Assembly (NCBI RefSeq): GCF_002286785.1
Contig: NZ_MUJY01000185.1
Coordinates: 27,896 to 91,895 of the forward strand
Direction of reading: 5' to 3'
From: Pseudomonas sp. PIC25
GTDB lineage: Bacteria; Pseudomonadota; Gammaproteobacteria; Pseudomonadales; Pseudomonadaceae
Length of the DNA: 64,000 nucleotides
Shown one piece after another: positions 37,849 through 46,604 of this stretch; positions within the stretch are counted from its first letter, which is position 1; each line of letters starts with the position of its first letter. The position numbers and the translations under genes were made by a program. The notes below the pieces were generated by a model. That model ran no database searches. It had not been told where the DNA came from and saw only the letters and a list, made by a program, of their open reading frames with translations.

Positions 37849-38241
37849 CTACTCGCCGCTCTTGCGCTCATGCTCGCGGCGCCAGGTGTCCATCTGGATC
37901 ACCTTGGCCGACTCGCTGGCCCTGGCGACGAACGGATGCGGTGCCATCTCGATGGGGCCGGGATGGACGCCGAACATGACGATGCTGCCCGCGTGGCGCT
38001 GCTCGCCGGTGACGGTGAATTCGAAGCCGTACACCCGCGCCAGGCGCAGCCGGTTGCGGGCGTCGCGCAGCAGGGTGAAGCGGCGCAGGGCGACATTGCC
38101 GTCGAGCAGCTCCACATCCAGCTTGTCGCAATGCTGCTTGACCCTCGCCAGGGCGCGTTCGCGCACGCCGTGGCCATGCCATAGCCAGGCGCCGACGGTA
38201 GCCAGCAGCATGAAAATGAACAGATTACCGAGGGTCAGCAT
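37849..38241 (-). CDS. DUF3301 membrane-anchored protein
   Basis: 130 residues from MLTLGNLFIFMLLATVGAWLW, a single N-terminal membrane helix, followed by a basic soluble domain with VKQHCDKLDVELLDGNVALRRF, characteristic of DUF3301. The start at 38241 is preferred over an upstream Met because it begins the helix. It is convergent with the hydrolase gene, 3 bp apart. Function unknown. Confidence 0.82.
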   Translation of the reverse strand: MLTLGNLFIFMLLATVGAWLWHGHGVRERALARVKQHCDKLDVELLDGNVALRRFTLLRDARNRLRLARVYGFEFTVTGEQRHAGSIVMFGVHPGPIEMAPHPFVARASESAKVIQMDTWRREHERKSGE

Positions 38242-38648
38242 GATTGCACCGTCCACGGGGGGAGAGAGCAGCTTAACCGATCCGTGACGGCCGCTCAGCT
38301 TCTGCGGTGAATGGACGCACGCCGACGTCGTAATTGCGCCAGCTGCCTGTCCCAGCGACGCCGGGCCAAGGCATTCGAACAGCCTGTGGGAGCGAATTCA
38401 TTCGCGATGGTGCGCAAGTTCTCTTCGCGGATAAATCCGCTCCCACAGATTACGTGCCACATCGGACCGCTCCTGGTAGGAGCCAGCTCTGCTGGCAAAG
38501 CTTCTGCGGTCGAAAGAGATACGACGGAGGCTCCGTTCACCCGCACTTTCCGCATCTCTCTGATGGCCTGCGGCTATCTGTCCCAGGGGCGGGAACTTCT
38601 GCTCCGGTAGGATAGCCTCTACTTGCAGTTCTATCCCTAAGGACTCCC
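38242..38648. other. Non-coding region with REP elements before the copper cluster
   Basis: 407 bp with no credible gene. It holds a REP inverted pair (38383-38450), a further single REP-like unit near 38476-38503, and at its right end GGACT before the GTG start of the DUF2946 gene. Confidence 0.7.
38383..38450. repeat. REPIN: inverted pair of Pseudomonas REP sequences (GTGGGAGCG type)
   Basis: CTGTGGGAGCGAATTCATTCGCGA on the left and, inverted on the right, TCGCGGATAAATCCGCTCCCACAG, separated by about 18 bases. Each arm is a REP hairpin unit; the outer 11 bases are exact inverted copies. A related unit, GGTAGGAGCCAGCTCTGCTGGC, lies near 38476-38497. Confidence 0.8.
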
Positions 38649-39044
38649 GTGACCGCCCGCAGACGAAACCGACCTGCCGCATGGCTTGGCCTCTTCGCCA
38701 TGCTCATGCTGTTCGTCGGTCCGTTGCTGTCCCAGGGGCTGGTCGAAACGCCGGTGCCTTCCGCGCACATGGCTCATGCCGGCCACGGCGATCACGCGGC
38801 CCATGACCCGCATGCCGGCCATGGCGTCGGCGCCATGCACGAACCCCACGATGCGCTCTGGGCCAAGTGCGGTTATTGCACGCTGCTGTTCAGTTGTCCG
38901 ACGCTGAGCCAGGCGCCGGTCGATCCTGCTCCACCGTCCTACGGTCTCGCCACACCCTGTCCGCCGAGCCCGGCCAGCCAGGGTCATCCCAGCGCCGCCT
39001 TCTTCCCCGGTGCCCGTAGCCGCGCGCCTCCGCTGTCCGCCTGA
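38649..39044 (+). CDS. DUF2946 His-rich protein of the copper cluster
   Basis: 131 residues starting at GTG with AAGGA upstream. An N-terminal membrane or signal segment (WLGLFAMLMLFVGPLLSQG) is followed by a His/Met-rich stretch (HMAHAGHGDHAAHDPHAGHG, MHEPH) and a CGYC...C motif. DUF2946 proteins are found next to copper receptors. It probably binds copper in the periplasm. It is 102 bp before the OprC-type receptor gene. Confidence 0.8.
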   Translation: MTARRRNRPAAWLGLFAMLMLFVGPLLSQGLVETPVPSAHMAHAGHGDHAAHDPHAGHGVGAMHEPHDALWAKCGYCTLLFSCPTLSQAPVDPAPPSYGLATPCPPSPASQGHPSAAFFPGARSRAPPLSA

Positions 39045-39146
39045 TCGCTTTTCCAACGCCGTTTCCGTTGCCGTTTCCGGCGCGTGCCTGCCTGCGCGCG
39101 CCGGACGCCCGGCATGACGGCCTTTGCCTTTGATCAGGAACACGAT

Positions 39147-41237
39147 ATGCCATTGGAAAACGCTTCCGCCCGGCCGGCGCATGGCGCCTGCCCGTTCGTC
39201 CAGAAACCCTCCCGGCTGCACTGGCAGCGGGCTTTCGCCGTCTTCGGCGGTCTGTTGCTGGCGCCATTCGCCAGCGCAGAGGAACATCAGCACGGCCAGG
39301 TGATCATCCTGGCGCCCAAGGTGGTCACCGCCGTAGCGCAAAGCTCGCCGCTGACCATCGTCGCGGACCCCAAGGATGCCCGCCAGCCGGTCCCGGCCAG
39401 CGATGGCGCCGACTACCTCAAGACCATCCCCGGCTTCGCCGCGATACGCAGCGGCGGGAGCAATGGCGACCCGGTACTGCGCGGCATGTTCGGCTCGCGC
39501 ATCAACCTGCTGGCCAACGGCGGCCAGATGCTCGGCGCCTGTCCGGGGCGGATGGACGCGCCGACCTCCTACATCGCCCCGGAAACCTATGACCGCCTGA
39601 CCGTGATCAAGGGCCCGCAGACCGTGCTCTGGGGCCCCGGCGCATCTGCCGGCACGGTGCTCTTCGAACGCGAGCCGGAGCGCTTCGGCGAACTCGGCAG
39701 CCGCATCGACGCCAGCCTGCTGGCCGGCTCCAACGGCCGCTTCGACCGCCTGCTGGACGCCGCCGCGGGCGGCGAACAGGGCTACCTGCGGCTGGTCGGC
39801 AACCGCGCCCAGGCCGACGACTACCGCGATGGCGACGGCGACACCGTGCCCTCGCGCTGGAACAAGTGGAACGCCGACGCCGCCCTCGGCTGGACGCCGG
39901 ACGATGACACCCTGGTCGAGTTGACGGCCGGCAGCGGCGACGGCGAAGCCCGCTACGCCGGGCGCGGCATGGACGGCGTGCAGTTCAAGCGCGAAAGCCT
40001 CGGCCTGCGCCTGGAGAAGAGCAACCTCGGCGAGCATCTGGAAAAGGTCGAGGCCCGGCTCTACTACAACTACGCCGACCATTTGATGGACAACTACAGC
40101 CTGCGCAACGCGCCGGCCAGCGGGGCGATGGCCTCCAACGTCGACCGCCGCACGGTCGGCGGGCGATTGGCCGGCACCTGGCGCTGGGACGACCTGCAAC
40201 TGATCGCCGGGGTCGACGGCCAGACCAACACCCACCGCAAGCGCAGTGGCATGGGCATCGACACCTACGACGACAAACCTTGGACCAAGGACGCCGCCTT
40301 CCACGGCTACGGCGCGTTCGGCGAGCTGACTTGGTTCGCCGGCGACCGCGACCGTCTGATCGGCGGCGCCCGGCTCGACCGCGCCACGGTGAAGGACTAC
40401 CGCGACACCCTCGGCAGCGGCATGGCCACCATGCCCAACCCCACCGCCGACGAGCGCCGCGAAGACACCCTGCCCAGCGGCTTCCTGCGCTACGAGCACG
40501 ACCAGGGCGGCGCCACCTGGTACGCGGGCCTCGGCCACGTCGAGCGCTTCCCGGACTACTGGGAACTGTTCTCCCCGCGCCAAGCGCCCACCGGCGAGGT
40601 GAACGCCTTCGACGGCATCGAGCCGGAGAAGACCACCCAACTGGACGTCGGCGTGCAGTACCGCGACAAGCGTCTGGACGCCTGGGTTTCCGCCTACGCC
40701 GGGGTGGTCCGCGACTTCATCCTGTTCGACTACCGCAGCGGCAGCTCGCGGGCGGAGAACATCGACGCCCGCATCATGGGCGGCGAAATGGGTGCGGCCT
40801 ACCACCTGACCGAGCGCTGGACCACCGACGCCACCCTGGCCTACGCCTGGGGCGAGAACCGCAGCGACGACGAAGCTTTGCCGCAGATGCCGCCGCTGGA
40901 GGCGCGCTTCGGCCTGACCTACGCCACCGACGACTGGAGCGCCGGCACGCTCTGGCGGGTGGTGCGGGGGCAGAACCGGGTCGCCGTGGGCAAGGGCAAC
41001 GTGGTCGGCAAGGATCTGGAGTCCAGCCCCGGTTTCGGCGTGCTGTCGCTCAACGGTGCCTATCGGGTGAGCGAACACCTGCGCCTCAGTGCCGGTGTCG
41101 ACAACCTGCTCGGCAAGGATTACGCCGAACACCTCAACCTGGCGGGCAACGCCGGCTTCGGCTTCCCGGCGGACGATCCGCGCAGCATCCACGAACCCGG
41201 CCGGACCCTCTGGACCAAGGTCGATCTGTCCTTCTGA
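39147..41237 (+). CDS. oprC: TonB-dependent copper receptor (OprC-like)
   Basis: 696 residues. Signal peptide region FAVFGGLLLAPFASA; mature start EEHQHGQVIIL; plug with IRSGGSNGDPVLRGMFGSRINLL and the OprC copper-site motif GACPGRMD (a CxxxM pair). C-terminus LWTKVDLSF has the terminal Phe of outer-membrane barrels. It imports copper across the outer membrane. The start at 39147 has AGGAA at 8 bases; an earlier in-frame Met has none. The flanking DUF2946 and PepSY genes match the usual copper-receptor neighbourhood. Confidence 0.92.
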   Translation: MPLENASARPAHGACPFVQKPSRLHWQRAFAVFGGLLLAPFASAEEHQHGQVIILAPKVVTAVAQSSPLTIVADPKDARQPVPASDGADYLKTIPGFAAIRSGGSNGDPVLRGMFGSRINLLANGGQMLGACPGRMDAPTSYIAPETYDRLTVIKGPQTVLWGPGASAGTVLFEREPERFGELGSRIDASLLAGSNGRFDRLLDAAAGGEQGYLRLVGNRAQADDYRDGDGDTVPSRWNKWNADAALGWTPDDDTLVELTAGSGDGEARYAGRGMDGVQFKRESLGLRLEKSNLGEHLEKVEARLYYNYADHLMDNYSLRNAPASGAMASNVDRRTVGGRLAGTWRWDDLQLIAGVDGQTNTHRKRSGMGIDTYDDKPWTKDAAFHGYGAFGELTWFAGDRDRLIGGARLDRATVKDYRDTLGSGMATMPNPTADERREDTLPSGFLRYEHDQGGATWYAGLGHVERFPDYWELFSPRQAPTGEVNAFDGIEPEKTTQLDVGVQYRDKRLDAWVSAYAGVVRDFILFDYRSGSSRAENIDARIMGGEMGAAYHLTERWTTDATLAYAWGENRSDDEALPQMPPLEARFGLTYATDDWSAGTLWRVVRGQNRVAVGKGNVVGKDLESSPGFGVLSLNGAYRVSEHLRLSAGVDNLLGKDYAEHLNLAGNAGFGFPADDPRSIHEPGRTLWTKVDLSF

Positions 41238-41246
41238 CGACTGGAG

Positions 41247-41275
41247 GCGCCCTCTTACCGGGGGCGCTTTCCGTG
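41247..41275 (+). terminator. Hairpin between oprC and the PepSY gene
   Basis: GGCGCCC-TCTTACC-GGGGGCGC followed by TTTCC. The T run is short and the next gene's ribosome-binding GGAG lies just after, so it may only attenuate transcription. Confidence 0.5.
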
Positions 41276-41284
41276 GAGCCTTCC

Positions 41285-42649
41285 ATGACAAGAAAAACCG
41301 TGCCTTCGTTCTACAACCTGGCCTGGCGCTGGCATTTCTACGCCGGGCTGTTCGTCGCGCCCTTCATGGTCCTGCTGGCGCTCACCGGGATCGTCTACCT
41401 GTACAAGCCGCAGCTCGATGCGTTGCTCTACGCCGACCTGCTGCAGGTCCCGGCGGGCGGGCAGCGGCTCGCCGCCGACGAACTGCTGGCGCGGGTTCGC
41501 GAGGCTTATCCACACGCGCAAGTCAGCCAGTACCTGCCGCCGCCCGACGCCGGGCGCAGCGCCCAGTTCGTCGCCACGCTGGACGGCCGCGAGCTGAACC
41601 TGTTCGTCGATCCCTACCGCGGCACTCTGCTCGGCAGCCAGGACGCGCAGAACAACCTGCAAGCCATCGCCCGCGCCCTGCACGGCGAACTGATGGTCGG
41701 CACCCTGGGCGACCGGTTGATCGAGCTGGCGGCGGGCTGGGGCATCGTCCTTGTGGTGTCCGGGCTCTACCTCTGGTGGCCGCGCGGGCAGGGTGGGGCG
41801 GGTGTGCTCTGGCCGCGCCTGGCGAGCCGGGGACGGCTGTTCTGGCGCGACCTGCATGCCGTGCTCGGCTTCTGGGGTGCGCTGCTCACGTTGTTCATGC
41901 TGCTCACCGGCATGACCTGGACCGGCTTCTGGGGCAAAACCTTCGCCGACGTTTGGAACCGCTTCCCGGTGGCGATGTGGAACGAGGTGCCGACCTCCGA
42001 CCTGGAGGCGCGCAGCCTCAACAGCGCGGCCCGGCAGAACGTGCCTTGGGCGGTGGAGAATACCCCGCTGCCGATCTCCGGCGCCCATGCCGAACACCAG
42101 GGCCACGCCGGGCATGGCGTCGCCGCGCCGCAGATCGGCCTGCAACAGGTGGTGGATATCGCCGAGGCGCGTGGCGTGGTGCCCGGCTACGGCATCACCT
42201 GGCCCAAGGGCGAGAAGGGCGTGTTCACCATCGCAGTGTTCGCCGACGACCCGCGCAACGACGCCACGCTGCACATCGATCAGTACAGCGGCGCGGTGCT
42301 GGCCGACGTACGCTGGCGCGACTACGGCCCGGTGGCGCGCAGCGTCGAAACCGGCGTGATGCTGCACGAAGGTAAGATGTTCGGCTGGCCCAACCAGGTG
42401 CTGATGTTGGGCATTTGCCTGCTGATCCTGCTGAGTGCCGTCAGTGGCCTGGTGATGTGGTGGAAGCGCCGCCCCGCCGGGCGTTTCGGCGTTCCGCCGC
42501 TGCGCCACGACCTGCCGCTGTGGAAGGGCGGGGTGGCGATCATGCTGGTGCTCGGCGTCGTCTTCCCGCTGGTGGGGTTGTCGATGATCGCGGTCTGGCT
42601 GCTCGATCGGCTGTGGCTGGCGTGGCAGCCGGAGCGGGTTATCACATAG
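41285..42649 (+). CDS. PepSY-associated membrane protein of the copper cluster
   Basis: 454 residues: four membrane helices (FYAGLFVAPFMVLLALTGIVYLY, LIELAAGWGIVLVVSGLYLWW, LHAVLGFWGALLTLFMLLTGM, LMLGICLLILLSAVSGLVMWW) with two periplasmic PepSY domains. A His-rich loop, HAEHQGHAGHG, suggests metal contact. Related proteins reduce or release metal taken up by TonB receptors (PiuB-like). The gene follows oprC by 47 bp; the ATG at 41285 begins the family N-terminus, and the frame upstream is only a shadow of oprC. Confidence 0.87.
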   Translation: MTRKTVPSFYNLAWRWHFYAGLFVAPFMVLLALTGIVYLYKPQLDALLYADLLQVPAGGQRLAADELLARVREAYPHAQVSQYLPPPDAGRSAQFVATLDGRELNLFVDPYRGTLLGSQDAQNNLQAIARALHGELMVGTLGDRLIELAAGWGIVLVVSGLYLWWPRGQGGAGVLWPRLASRGRLFWRDLHAVLGFWGALLTLFMLLTGMTWTGFWGKTFADVWNRFPVAMWNEVPTSDLEARSLNSAARQNVPWAVENTPLPISGAHAEHQGHAGHGVAAPQIGLQQVVDIAEARGVVPGYGITWPKGEKGVFTIAVFADDPRNDATLHIDQYSGAVLADVRWRDYGPVARSVETGVMLHEGKMFGWPNQVLMLGICLLILLSAVSGLVMWWKRRPAGRFGVPPLRHDLPLWKGGVAIMLVLGVVFPLVGLSMIAVWLLDRLWLAWQPERVIT

Positions 42650-42698
42650 AACCTGGTTTCAACGCAGCAGGCCGGCGCGCGGAAGATCGTAGACCGGT

Positions 42699-43187
42699 TT
42701 ACTCGTTCCAACTGCCCTTCAACTCCCGATAGCGCTGCTCCAGTTCTTCGCGGATCTGGCGGCGCTGCTGGGCCTGGGCGAAACGGCGCTTCTCGTCGGG
42801 CGTCACCGGTTCGCGCGGGGGGACCGGTGTCGGCTGGCGCTGGTCGTCCACCGCCACCATGGTGAAGAAACAACTGTTGGTGTGGCGGACCGAGCGCTCG
42901 CGGATGTTCTCGGTCACCACCTTGATGCCGATTTCCATGGACGTGCGCCCCGTGTAGTTCACCGAGGCGAGGAAGGTCACCAGTTCGCCCACATGGATCG
43001 GCTCGCGGAAGATCACCTGATCCACCGACAGGGTCACTACATAGCGCCCGGCGTAGCGGCTGGCGCAGGCATAGGCGACTTCGTCGAGGTATTTCAGCAG
43101 GGTGCCGCCATGGACATTGCCGGAAAAGTTGGCCATGTCCGGGGTCATCAGCACGGTCATCGACAGTTGGGCATTTCCGGGCTCCAT
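42699..43187 (-). CDS. Acyl-CoA thioesterase (YciA/hot-dog family)
   Basis: 162 residues. Hot-dog fold signature NFSGNVHGGTLLKYLDEVAYACASRYAG, with the catalytic Asp region LKYLDE and then FREPIHVGELVTFLASVNYTGRTSMEIG. It hydrolyses acyl-CoA to free acid and CoA. It stands alone, convergent with the PepSY gene. Confidence 0.9.
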   Translation of the reverse strand: MEPGNAQLSMTVLMTPDMANFSGNVHGGTLLKYLDEVAYACASRYAGRYVVTLSVDQVIFREPIHVGELVTFLASVNYTGRTSMEIGIKVVTENIRERSVRHTNSCFFTMVAVDDQRQPTPVPPREPVTPDEKRRFAQAQQRRQIREELEQRYRELKGSWNE

Positions 43188-43391
43188 GGCTCGCTCCTCG
43201 ACTGCTGCGGCTATGTCCGGGCACCCTTGAAAACTACCTGCGTTGCCTCGCCTGCGTTTCCTGAAGTACCCGTTTCAGGTTTAGCAGGTAGATGAACGAA
43301 TCTCCCGGCGAAGCACTTTTATGGCCGGCCAAACTTGTTTTTGTAGATATATCGACCAATAATGTTGATGAAGCAACTTGAGAGGTGATCC

Positions 43392-43802
43392 ATGAGTTCT
43401 GCCGCGTTACGCCACGACATCCAGGATTTCGCGTCCGAAGACTCCCGCCGCGATCTCGCGCGGGTCATCGGCGCCCTGTTCGAACGCTGGGAACTGGATA
43501 CCGACCTACAGATGCAACTGCTCGGCATGAGCCCGAAGAGCCGCAAGCAGTTGCCCCGCTACCGCGCCGGCGAAGCCGCGCTGCCCGCCAACCGCGACAC
43601 CCTGGACCGCATCGGCTACCTGCTGGGCATCCACAAGGGGTTGCGCCTGTTGTTCCCCGAGGACGAAGAGTTGCGCTTCAGTTGGGTACGCCGGCGCAAC
43701 CGTGCCCTGGAAGGCGAGACGCCGCTGGAAGTCATGGCGCGCGACGGCCTGATCGGCATCGCCCGGGTTGCCCGCCTGATCGACTTCCAGCGAGGACGCT
43801 GA
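43392..43802 (+). CDS. Xre/MbcA/ParS-type antitoxin of a RES toxin-antitoxin pair
   Basis: 136 residues: an N-terminal Xre-like HTH region, then the MbcA/ParS (DUF2384) toxin-binding domain with FSWVRRRNRALEGETPLEVMARDGLIGI. It neutralises the RES toxin and represses the operon. AGAGG precedes the ATG, and the stop overlaps the toxin ATG (TGATG). The AT-rich leader 43319-43391 differs from the surroundings and probably holds the promoter. Confidence 0.9.
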   Translation: MSSAALRHDIQDFASEDSRRDLARVIGALFERWELDTDLQMQLLGMSPKSRKQLPRYRAGEAALPANRDTLDRIGYLLGIHKGLRLLFPEDEELRFSWVRRRNRALEGETPLEVMARDGLIGIARVARLIDFQRGR

Positions 43803-44500
43803 TGGCCCTGCTCGATACCACCTGCGATTTTTCCGGCACCGTCTACCGCAACATCGTCTCGTTGCGCGTCTCGGCCAACCTGTTCGACGACCTGGTCGCC
43901 GACAGCCGGGCCCAGGAGGCGGCCAACGACGCGGAGATGCGCGTGCGCAGCGTCGGCCCCGGCGTGATCGAACGGGGCCTGGCCTACAGCGAAGCCATCG
44001 GCTACCCGTTCGAGGCCGACACCAGCGTTGCCAGCCGCTACGGCGACGGCACCGTGCGCGTCTGGTACGGCGCCCTCGACGAAGACACCGCCCTGGCCGA
44101 GACCTGCTACCACCAGATCCAGATGCTCCGCGACATCGAAGGCGTCGACCGGGTGGTGACGCGCTACCGCAAGGTCTGGCAGGTCCAGGCGGCGGGCCTG
44201 TTCATCGACTTGCGCGGCAAGGAAACGGAATTCCCCGAACTGGTCGCCGACGACTACGCCTACACCCAGGCCATCGGAAAGCGCCTGTCCCACGAAGGCA
44301 TCCCCGGCCTGCTCTACCCCTCGGCCCGCTGGCCCACCGGCGAATGCCTCGGCGCCTTCCGTGCCGACCCGCTGTCCCAGCCGATCCAGCTCTACGACCT
44401 TACCTACCGCATCGACCCCGTGGCCGGCGTGGTGGCGGTCGAACGCGAACCCGGTAAGCTGCTGTGCCGCCTGAGCCTGGAGCAGCTCCGACGGGCATAA
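43802..44500 (+). CDS. RES-domain toxin
   Basis: 232 residues. RES domain starting TVYRNIVSLR, with RYGDGTVRVWYGALDEDTALAE and the Ser-containing LLYPSARWPTGECLGAF, the Arg-Glu-Ser order that names the family. RES toxins degrade NAD+ or modify proteins with ADP-ribose. It is translationally coupled to the antitoxin. A REP sequence follows its stop directly and a RAYT gene comes next. Confidence 0.9.
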   Translation: MALLDTTCDFSGTVYRNIVSLRVSANLFDDLVADSRAQEAANDAEMRVRSVGPGVIERGLAYSEAIGYPFEADTSVASRYGDGTVRVWYGALDEDTALAETCYHQIQMLRDIEGVDRVVTRYRKVWQVQAAGLFIDLRGKETEFPELVADDYAYTQAIGKRLSHEGIPGLLYPSARWPTGECLGAFRADPLSQPIQLYDLTYRIDPVAGVVAVEREPGKLLCRLSLEQLRRA

Positions 44501-44501
44501 C

Positions 44502-44534
44502 CGTAGCCCGGATAAGCGCCAGCGCAATCCGGGA
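44502..44534 (+). repeat. REP sequence upstream of RAYT
   Basis: GTAGCCCGGATAAGCGCCAG followed by CGCAATCCGGG: the imperfect hairpin REP type normally linked to RAYT genes. The same unit recurs twice on the other side of the transposase gene. Confidence 0.88.
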
Positions 44535-44560
44535 GCCAACCGGCAAGGAGGCCGGGCCAT

Positions 44561-45088
44561 ATGGTCAATTACCGACGCATCTATCTGAAAGGCGGCACTT
44601 ACTTCATCACTCTGACTTTGCGTAATCGAAAGAGCGATCTGCTGGTTCGTCGTATCGATATTCTCCGTGATGCCGTGCGCGATGCCCGGCGTCGCCGGCC
44701 TTTCGACCTGCCGGCTGTGGTCGTCATGCCGGAACACATGCACCTGCTGATACGTCTGCCGATGGAGGACGATGATCACTCCGCACGTATCCGAGACATC
44801 AAATCCGGGTTCGTGAAAGGATTACGCGCGACCGGCGAAGCCATCCGACTCAACCGGCGCGGCGAGGCGGATGTCTGGCAGGCGCGGTATTGGGAACACT
44901 GCATACGGGATGAACCGGACTATGCCGCGCATGTGGATTACATCCACTACAACCCGGTGAAGCATGGGCTGGTGGCGCTGGCAAAGGACTGGCCGTGGTC
45001 CAGCTTCCGGCGATACGTAGAGCGCGGGGATCTGCCTCTGGATTGGGCGGGGGGTGTGGAAGCGCTTCGAGTGGGCGGGGACGATTGA
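44561..45088 (+). CDS. REP-associated tyrosine transposase (RAYT)
   Basis: 175 residues of the Y1-transposase-like family: RRIYLKGGTYFITLTLRNRK at the start, the HUH-like metal motif in MPEHMHLLIRLP, and the catalytic Tyr region DYIHYNPVKHGLV. RAYTs bind and cleave REP sequences and are responsible for their spread. REP units flank it at 44502-44534, 45094-45125 and 45151-45185. It appears intact. Confidence 0.94.
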   Translation: MVNYRRIYLKGGTYFITLTLRNRKSDLLVRRIDILRDAVRDARRRRPFDLPAVVVMPEHMHLLIRLPMEDDDHSARIRDIKSGFVKGLRATGEAIRLNRRGEADVWQARYWEHCIRDEPDYAAHVDYIHYNPVKHGLVALAKDWPWSSFRRYVERGDLPLDWAGGVEALRVGGDD

Positions 45089-45093
45089 GCCCG

Positions 45094-45185
45094 CTCCCGG
45101 ATTGCGCCAAGGCTTATCCGGGCTACAGGTCCGAAGCCATACGCTGTAGTCCCGTAGCCCGAATAAGCGCCAGCGCAATCCGGGG
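45094..45185. repeat. Two REP sequences downstream of RAYT (inverted and direct)
   Basis: 45094-45125 is the inverted copy (CCCGGATTGCGCC...ATCCGGGCTAC) and 45151-45185 the direct copy (GTAGCCCGAATAAGCGCCAG and on) of the unit at 44502. Together they form a REPIN-like inverted pair with a 25-bp spacer. Confidence 0.88.
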
Positions 45186-45201
45186 GCCTCACTCCCGCTC
45201 C

Positions 45202-46569
45202 TCACGCCTGATTCAAATACCAACGCCAATCCTGCTCACCCACTTCACCCATGAATTCACGGTATTCGGCGTGCTTGATCGCCAGGTAGACCTTGAGGAA
45301 GTCGGCGCCGAGGGCGTCGCGGGCCCAGCTGGAGTCTTCCAGGGCGCGCAGGGCGGTGAGCCAGTCGGTGGGAAGGAACTCCCTGGCCTGGGCGTAGCCG
45401 TTGCCTTCGATGGGGGCGCCGGGGTCGAGCTGCTGGCGGATGCCGTGGTGGATGCCGGCGAGGATCGCCGCCGCCGCCAGATAGGGGTTGGCGTCCGCGC
45501 CGCAGATACGATGCTCGATGTGCCGGCTCTTCGCCGGGCCGCCCGGCACGCGCAGGCTCACGGTGCGGTTGTTGATTCCCCAGGTCGGCGCCAGCGGCGC
45601 GTAGCTGTTGGCCTGGAAGCGGCGGAACGAGTTGGCGTTGGGGCAGAACAGCGCCAGGCTGTCGAGCAGCGTGGCAAGCATGCCGCCTACCGAGTGCTTG
45701 AGCAGCGGCGTGCCTTCCGGCGCCTCGCTGGCATAGAGGTTGTTGCCGTCCGCGTCGGCCAGGCTCACGTGCATGTGCAGGCCGCTGCCGGAGAGGTCGC
45801 CGAACGGCTTGGCCATGAAGCAGGCCTGCAAGCCGTGGCGGTTGGCGACGCCCTTCACCAGGCGCTTGTAGCGCACCCCTTCGTCCATCGCCTGGAGGGC
45901 ATCGAAACGGTGCTCCAGGGTGATTTCCACCTGCCCCGGCGCGTACTCGGAAATCGCCGTGCGCGCCGGCAGGCCCTGGGCCTCGCAGGCGGCGTAGAGA
46001 TCGTCGAGGAACGGCTGTAGCTGTTCCAGTTCATAGATGCCATAGACCTGCGTGGCATGCGGCCGTGCGCCGTTCATCTGGCGCGCCGGCAGCGGTCGGC
46101 CGCCTTCGTCGCGCTCGCGGTCGATCAGGTAGAACTCCAGTTCGGCGGCCATCACCGGGTGGTAGCCGTCCGCCTTGAGCCCGTCGATCACCCGGGCGAG
46201 CACATGGCGCGGGTCGGCCACCGTCGCCGGCAGGCCCTGGGTCGGGTGCATGCTCACCTGCAACTGCGCGGTGGGCGCGCTGCGCCAGGGTTGCAGCACC
46301 AGGCTGCCGGGCAGCGGGTAGGCCCAGCAATCCGCGTCGCCGACCTCCCAGACCAGTCCGGAATCCTCCACGTCGTCGCCGTTGATGGTCAGGCCGAGGA
46401 TGGTGCTCGGCAGCGGGCGGCCGCTTTCATAGATAGCCAATAGCTCTTCCCGGCGCAGCAACTTGCCGCGCGGTACGCCGTTGGGGTCGATGATGAACAG
46501 CTCGAAACTCTTCACCTCGGGATGGGCGGCGAGGAAGGTCTGGGCTTCGTTGAGATCGGCGAATCGCAT
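45202..46569 (-). CDS. Glutamine synthetase family protein (gamma-glutamyl-polyamine synthetase-like)
   Basis: 455 residues. GS catalytic segments MAAELEFYLID, SGSGLHMHVSLAD, WGINNRTVSLRVP and the C-terminal EYREFMGEVGEQDWRWYLNQA are present. The order and length fit the PuuA/SpuI-like GSIII-type group that glutamylates amines rather than the nitrogen-assimilation GlnA. It lies 35 bp after a class III aminotransferase gene on the same strand, so a catabolic role for an amine is likely. The start at 46569 is preceded by GGA. Confidence 0.85.
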   Translation of the reverse strand: MRFADLNEAQTFLAAHPEVKSFELFIIDPNGVPRGKLLRREELLAIYESGRPLPSTILGLTINGDDVEDSGLVWEVGDADCWAYPLPGSLVLQPWRSAPTAQLQVSMHPTQGLPATVADPRHVLARVIDGLKADGYHPVMAAELEFYLIDRERDEGGRPLPARQMNGARPHATQVYGIYELEQLQPFLDDLYAACEAQGLPARTAISEYAPGQVEITLEHRFDALQAMDEGVRYKRLVKGVANRHGLQACFMAKPFGDLSGSGLHMHVSLADADGNNLYASEAPEGTPLLKHSVGGMLATLLDSLALFCPNANSFRRFQANSYAPLAPTWGINNRTVSLRVPGGPAKSRHIEHRICGADANPYLAAAAILAGIHHGIRQQLDPGAPIEGNGYAQAREFLPTDWLTALRALEDSSWARDALGADFLKVYLAIKHAEYREFMGEVGEQDWRWYLNQA

Positions 46570-46604
46570 GGGAATGTCCTTGTCGTGCGTCCGGGGGGCC
46601 TGGG

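Noticed and set aside
38637..41291. 884-residue minus-strand frame opposite oprC
   Set aside because: Antisense shadow of a GC-rich receptor gene.
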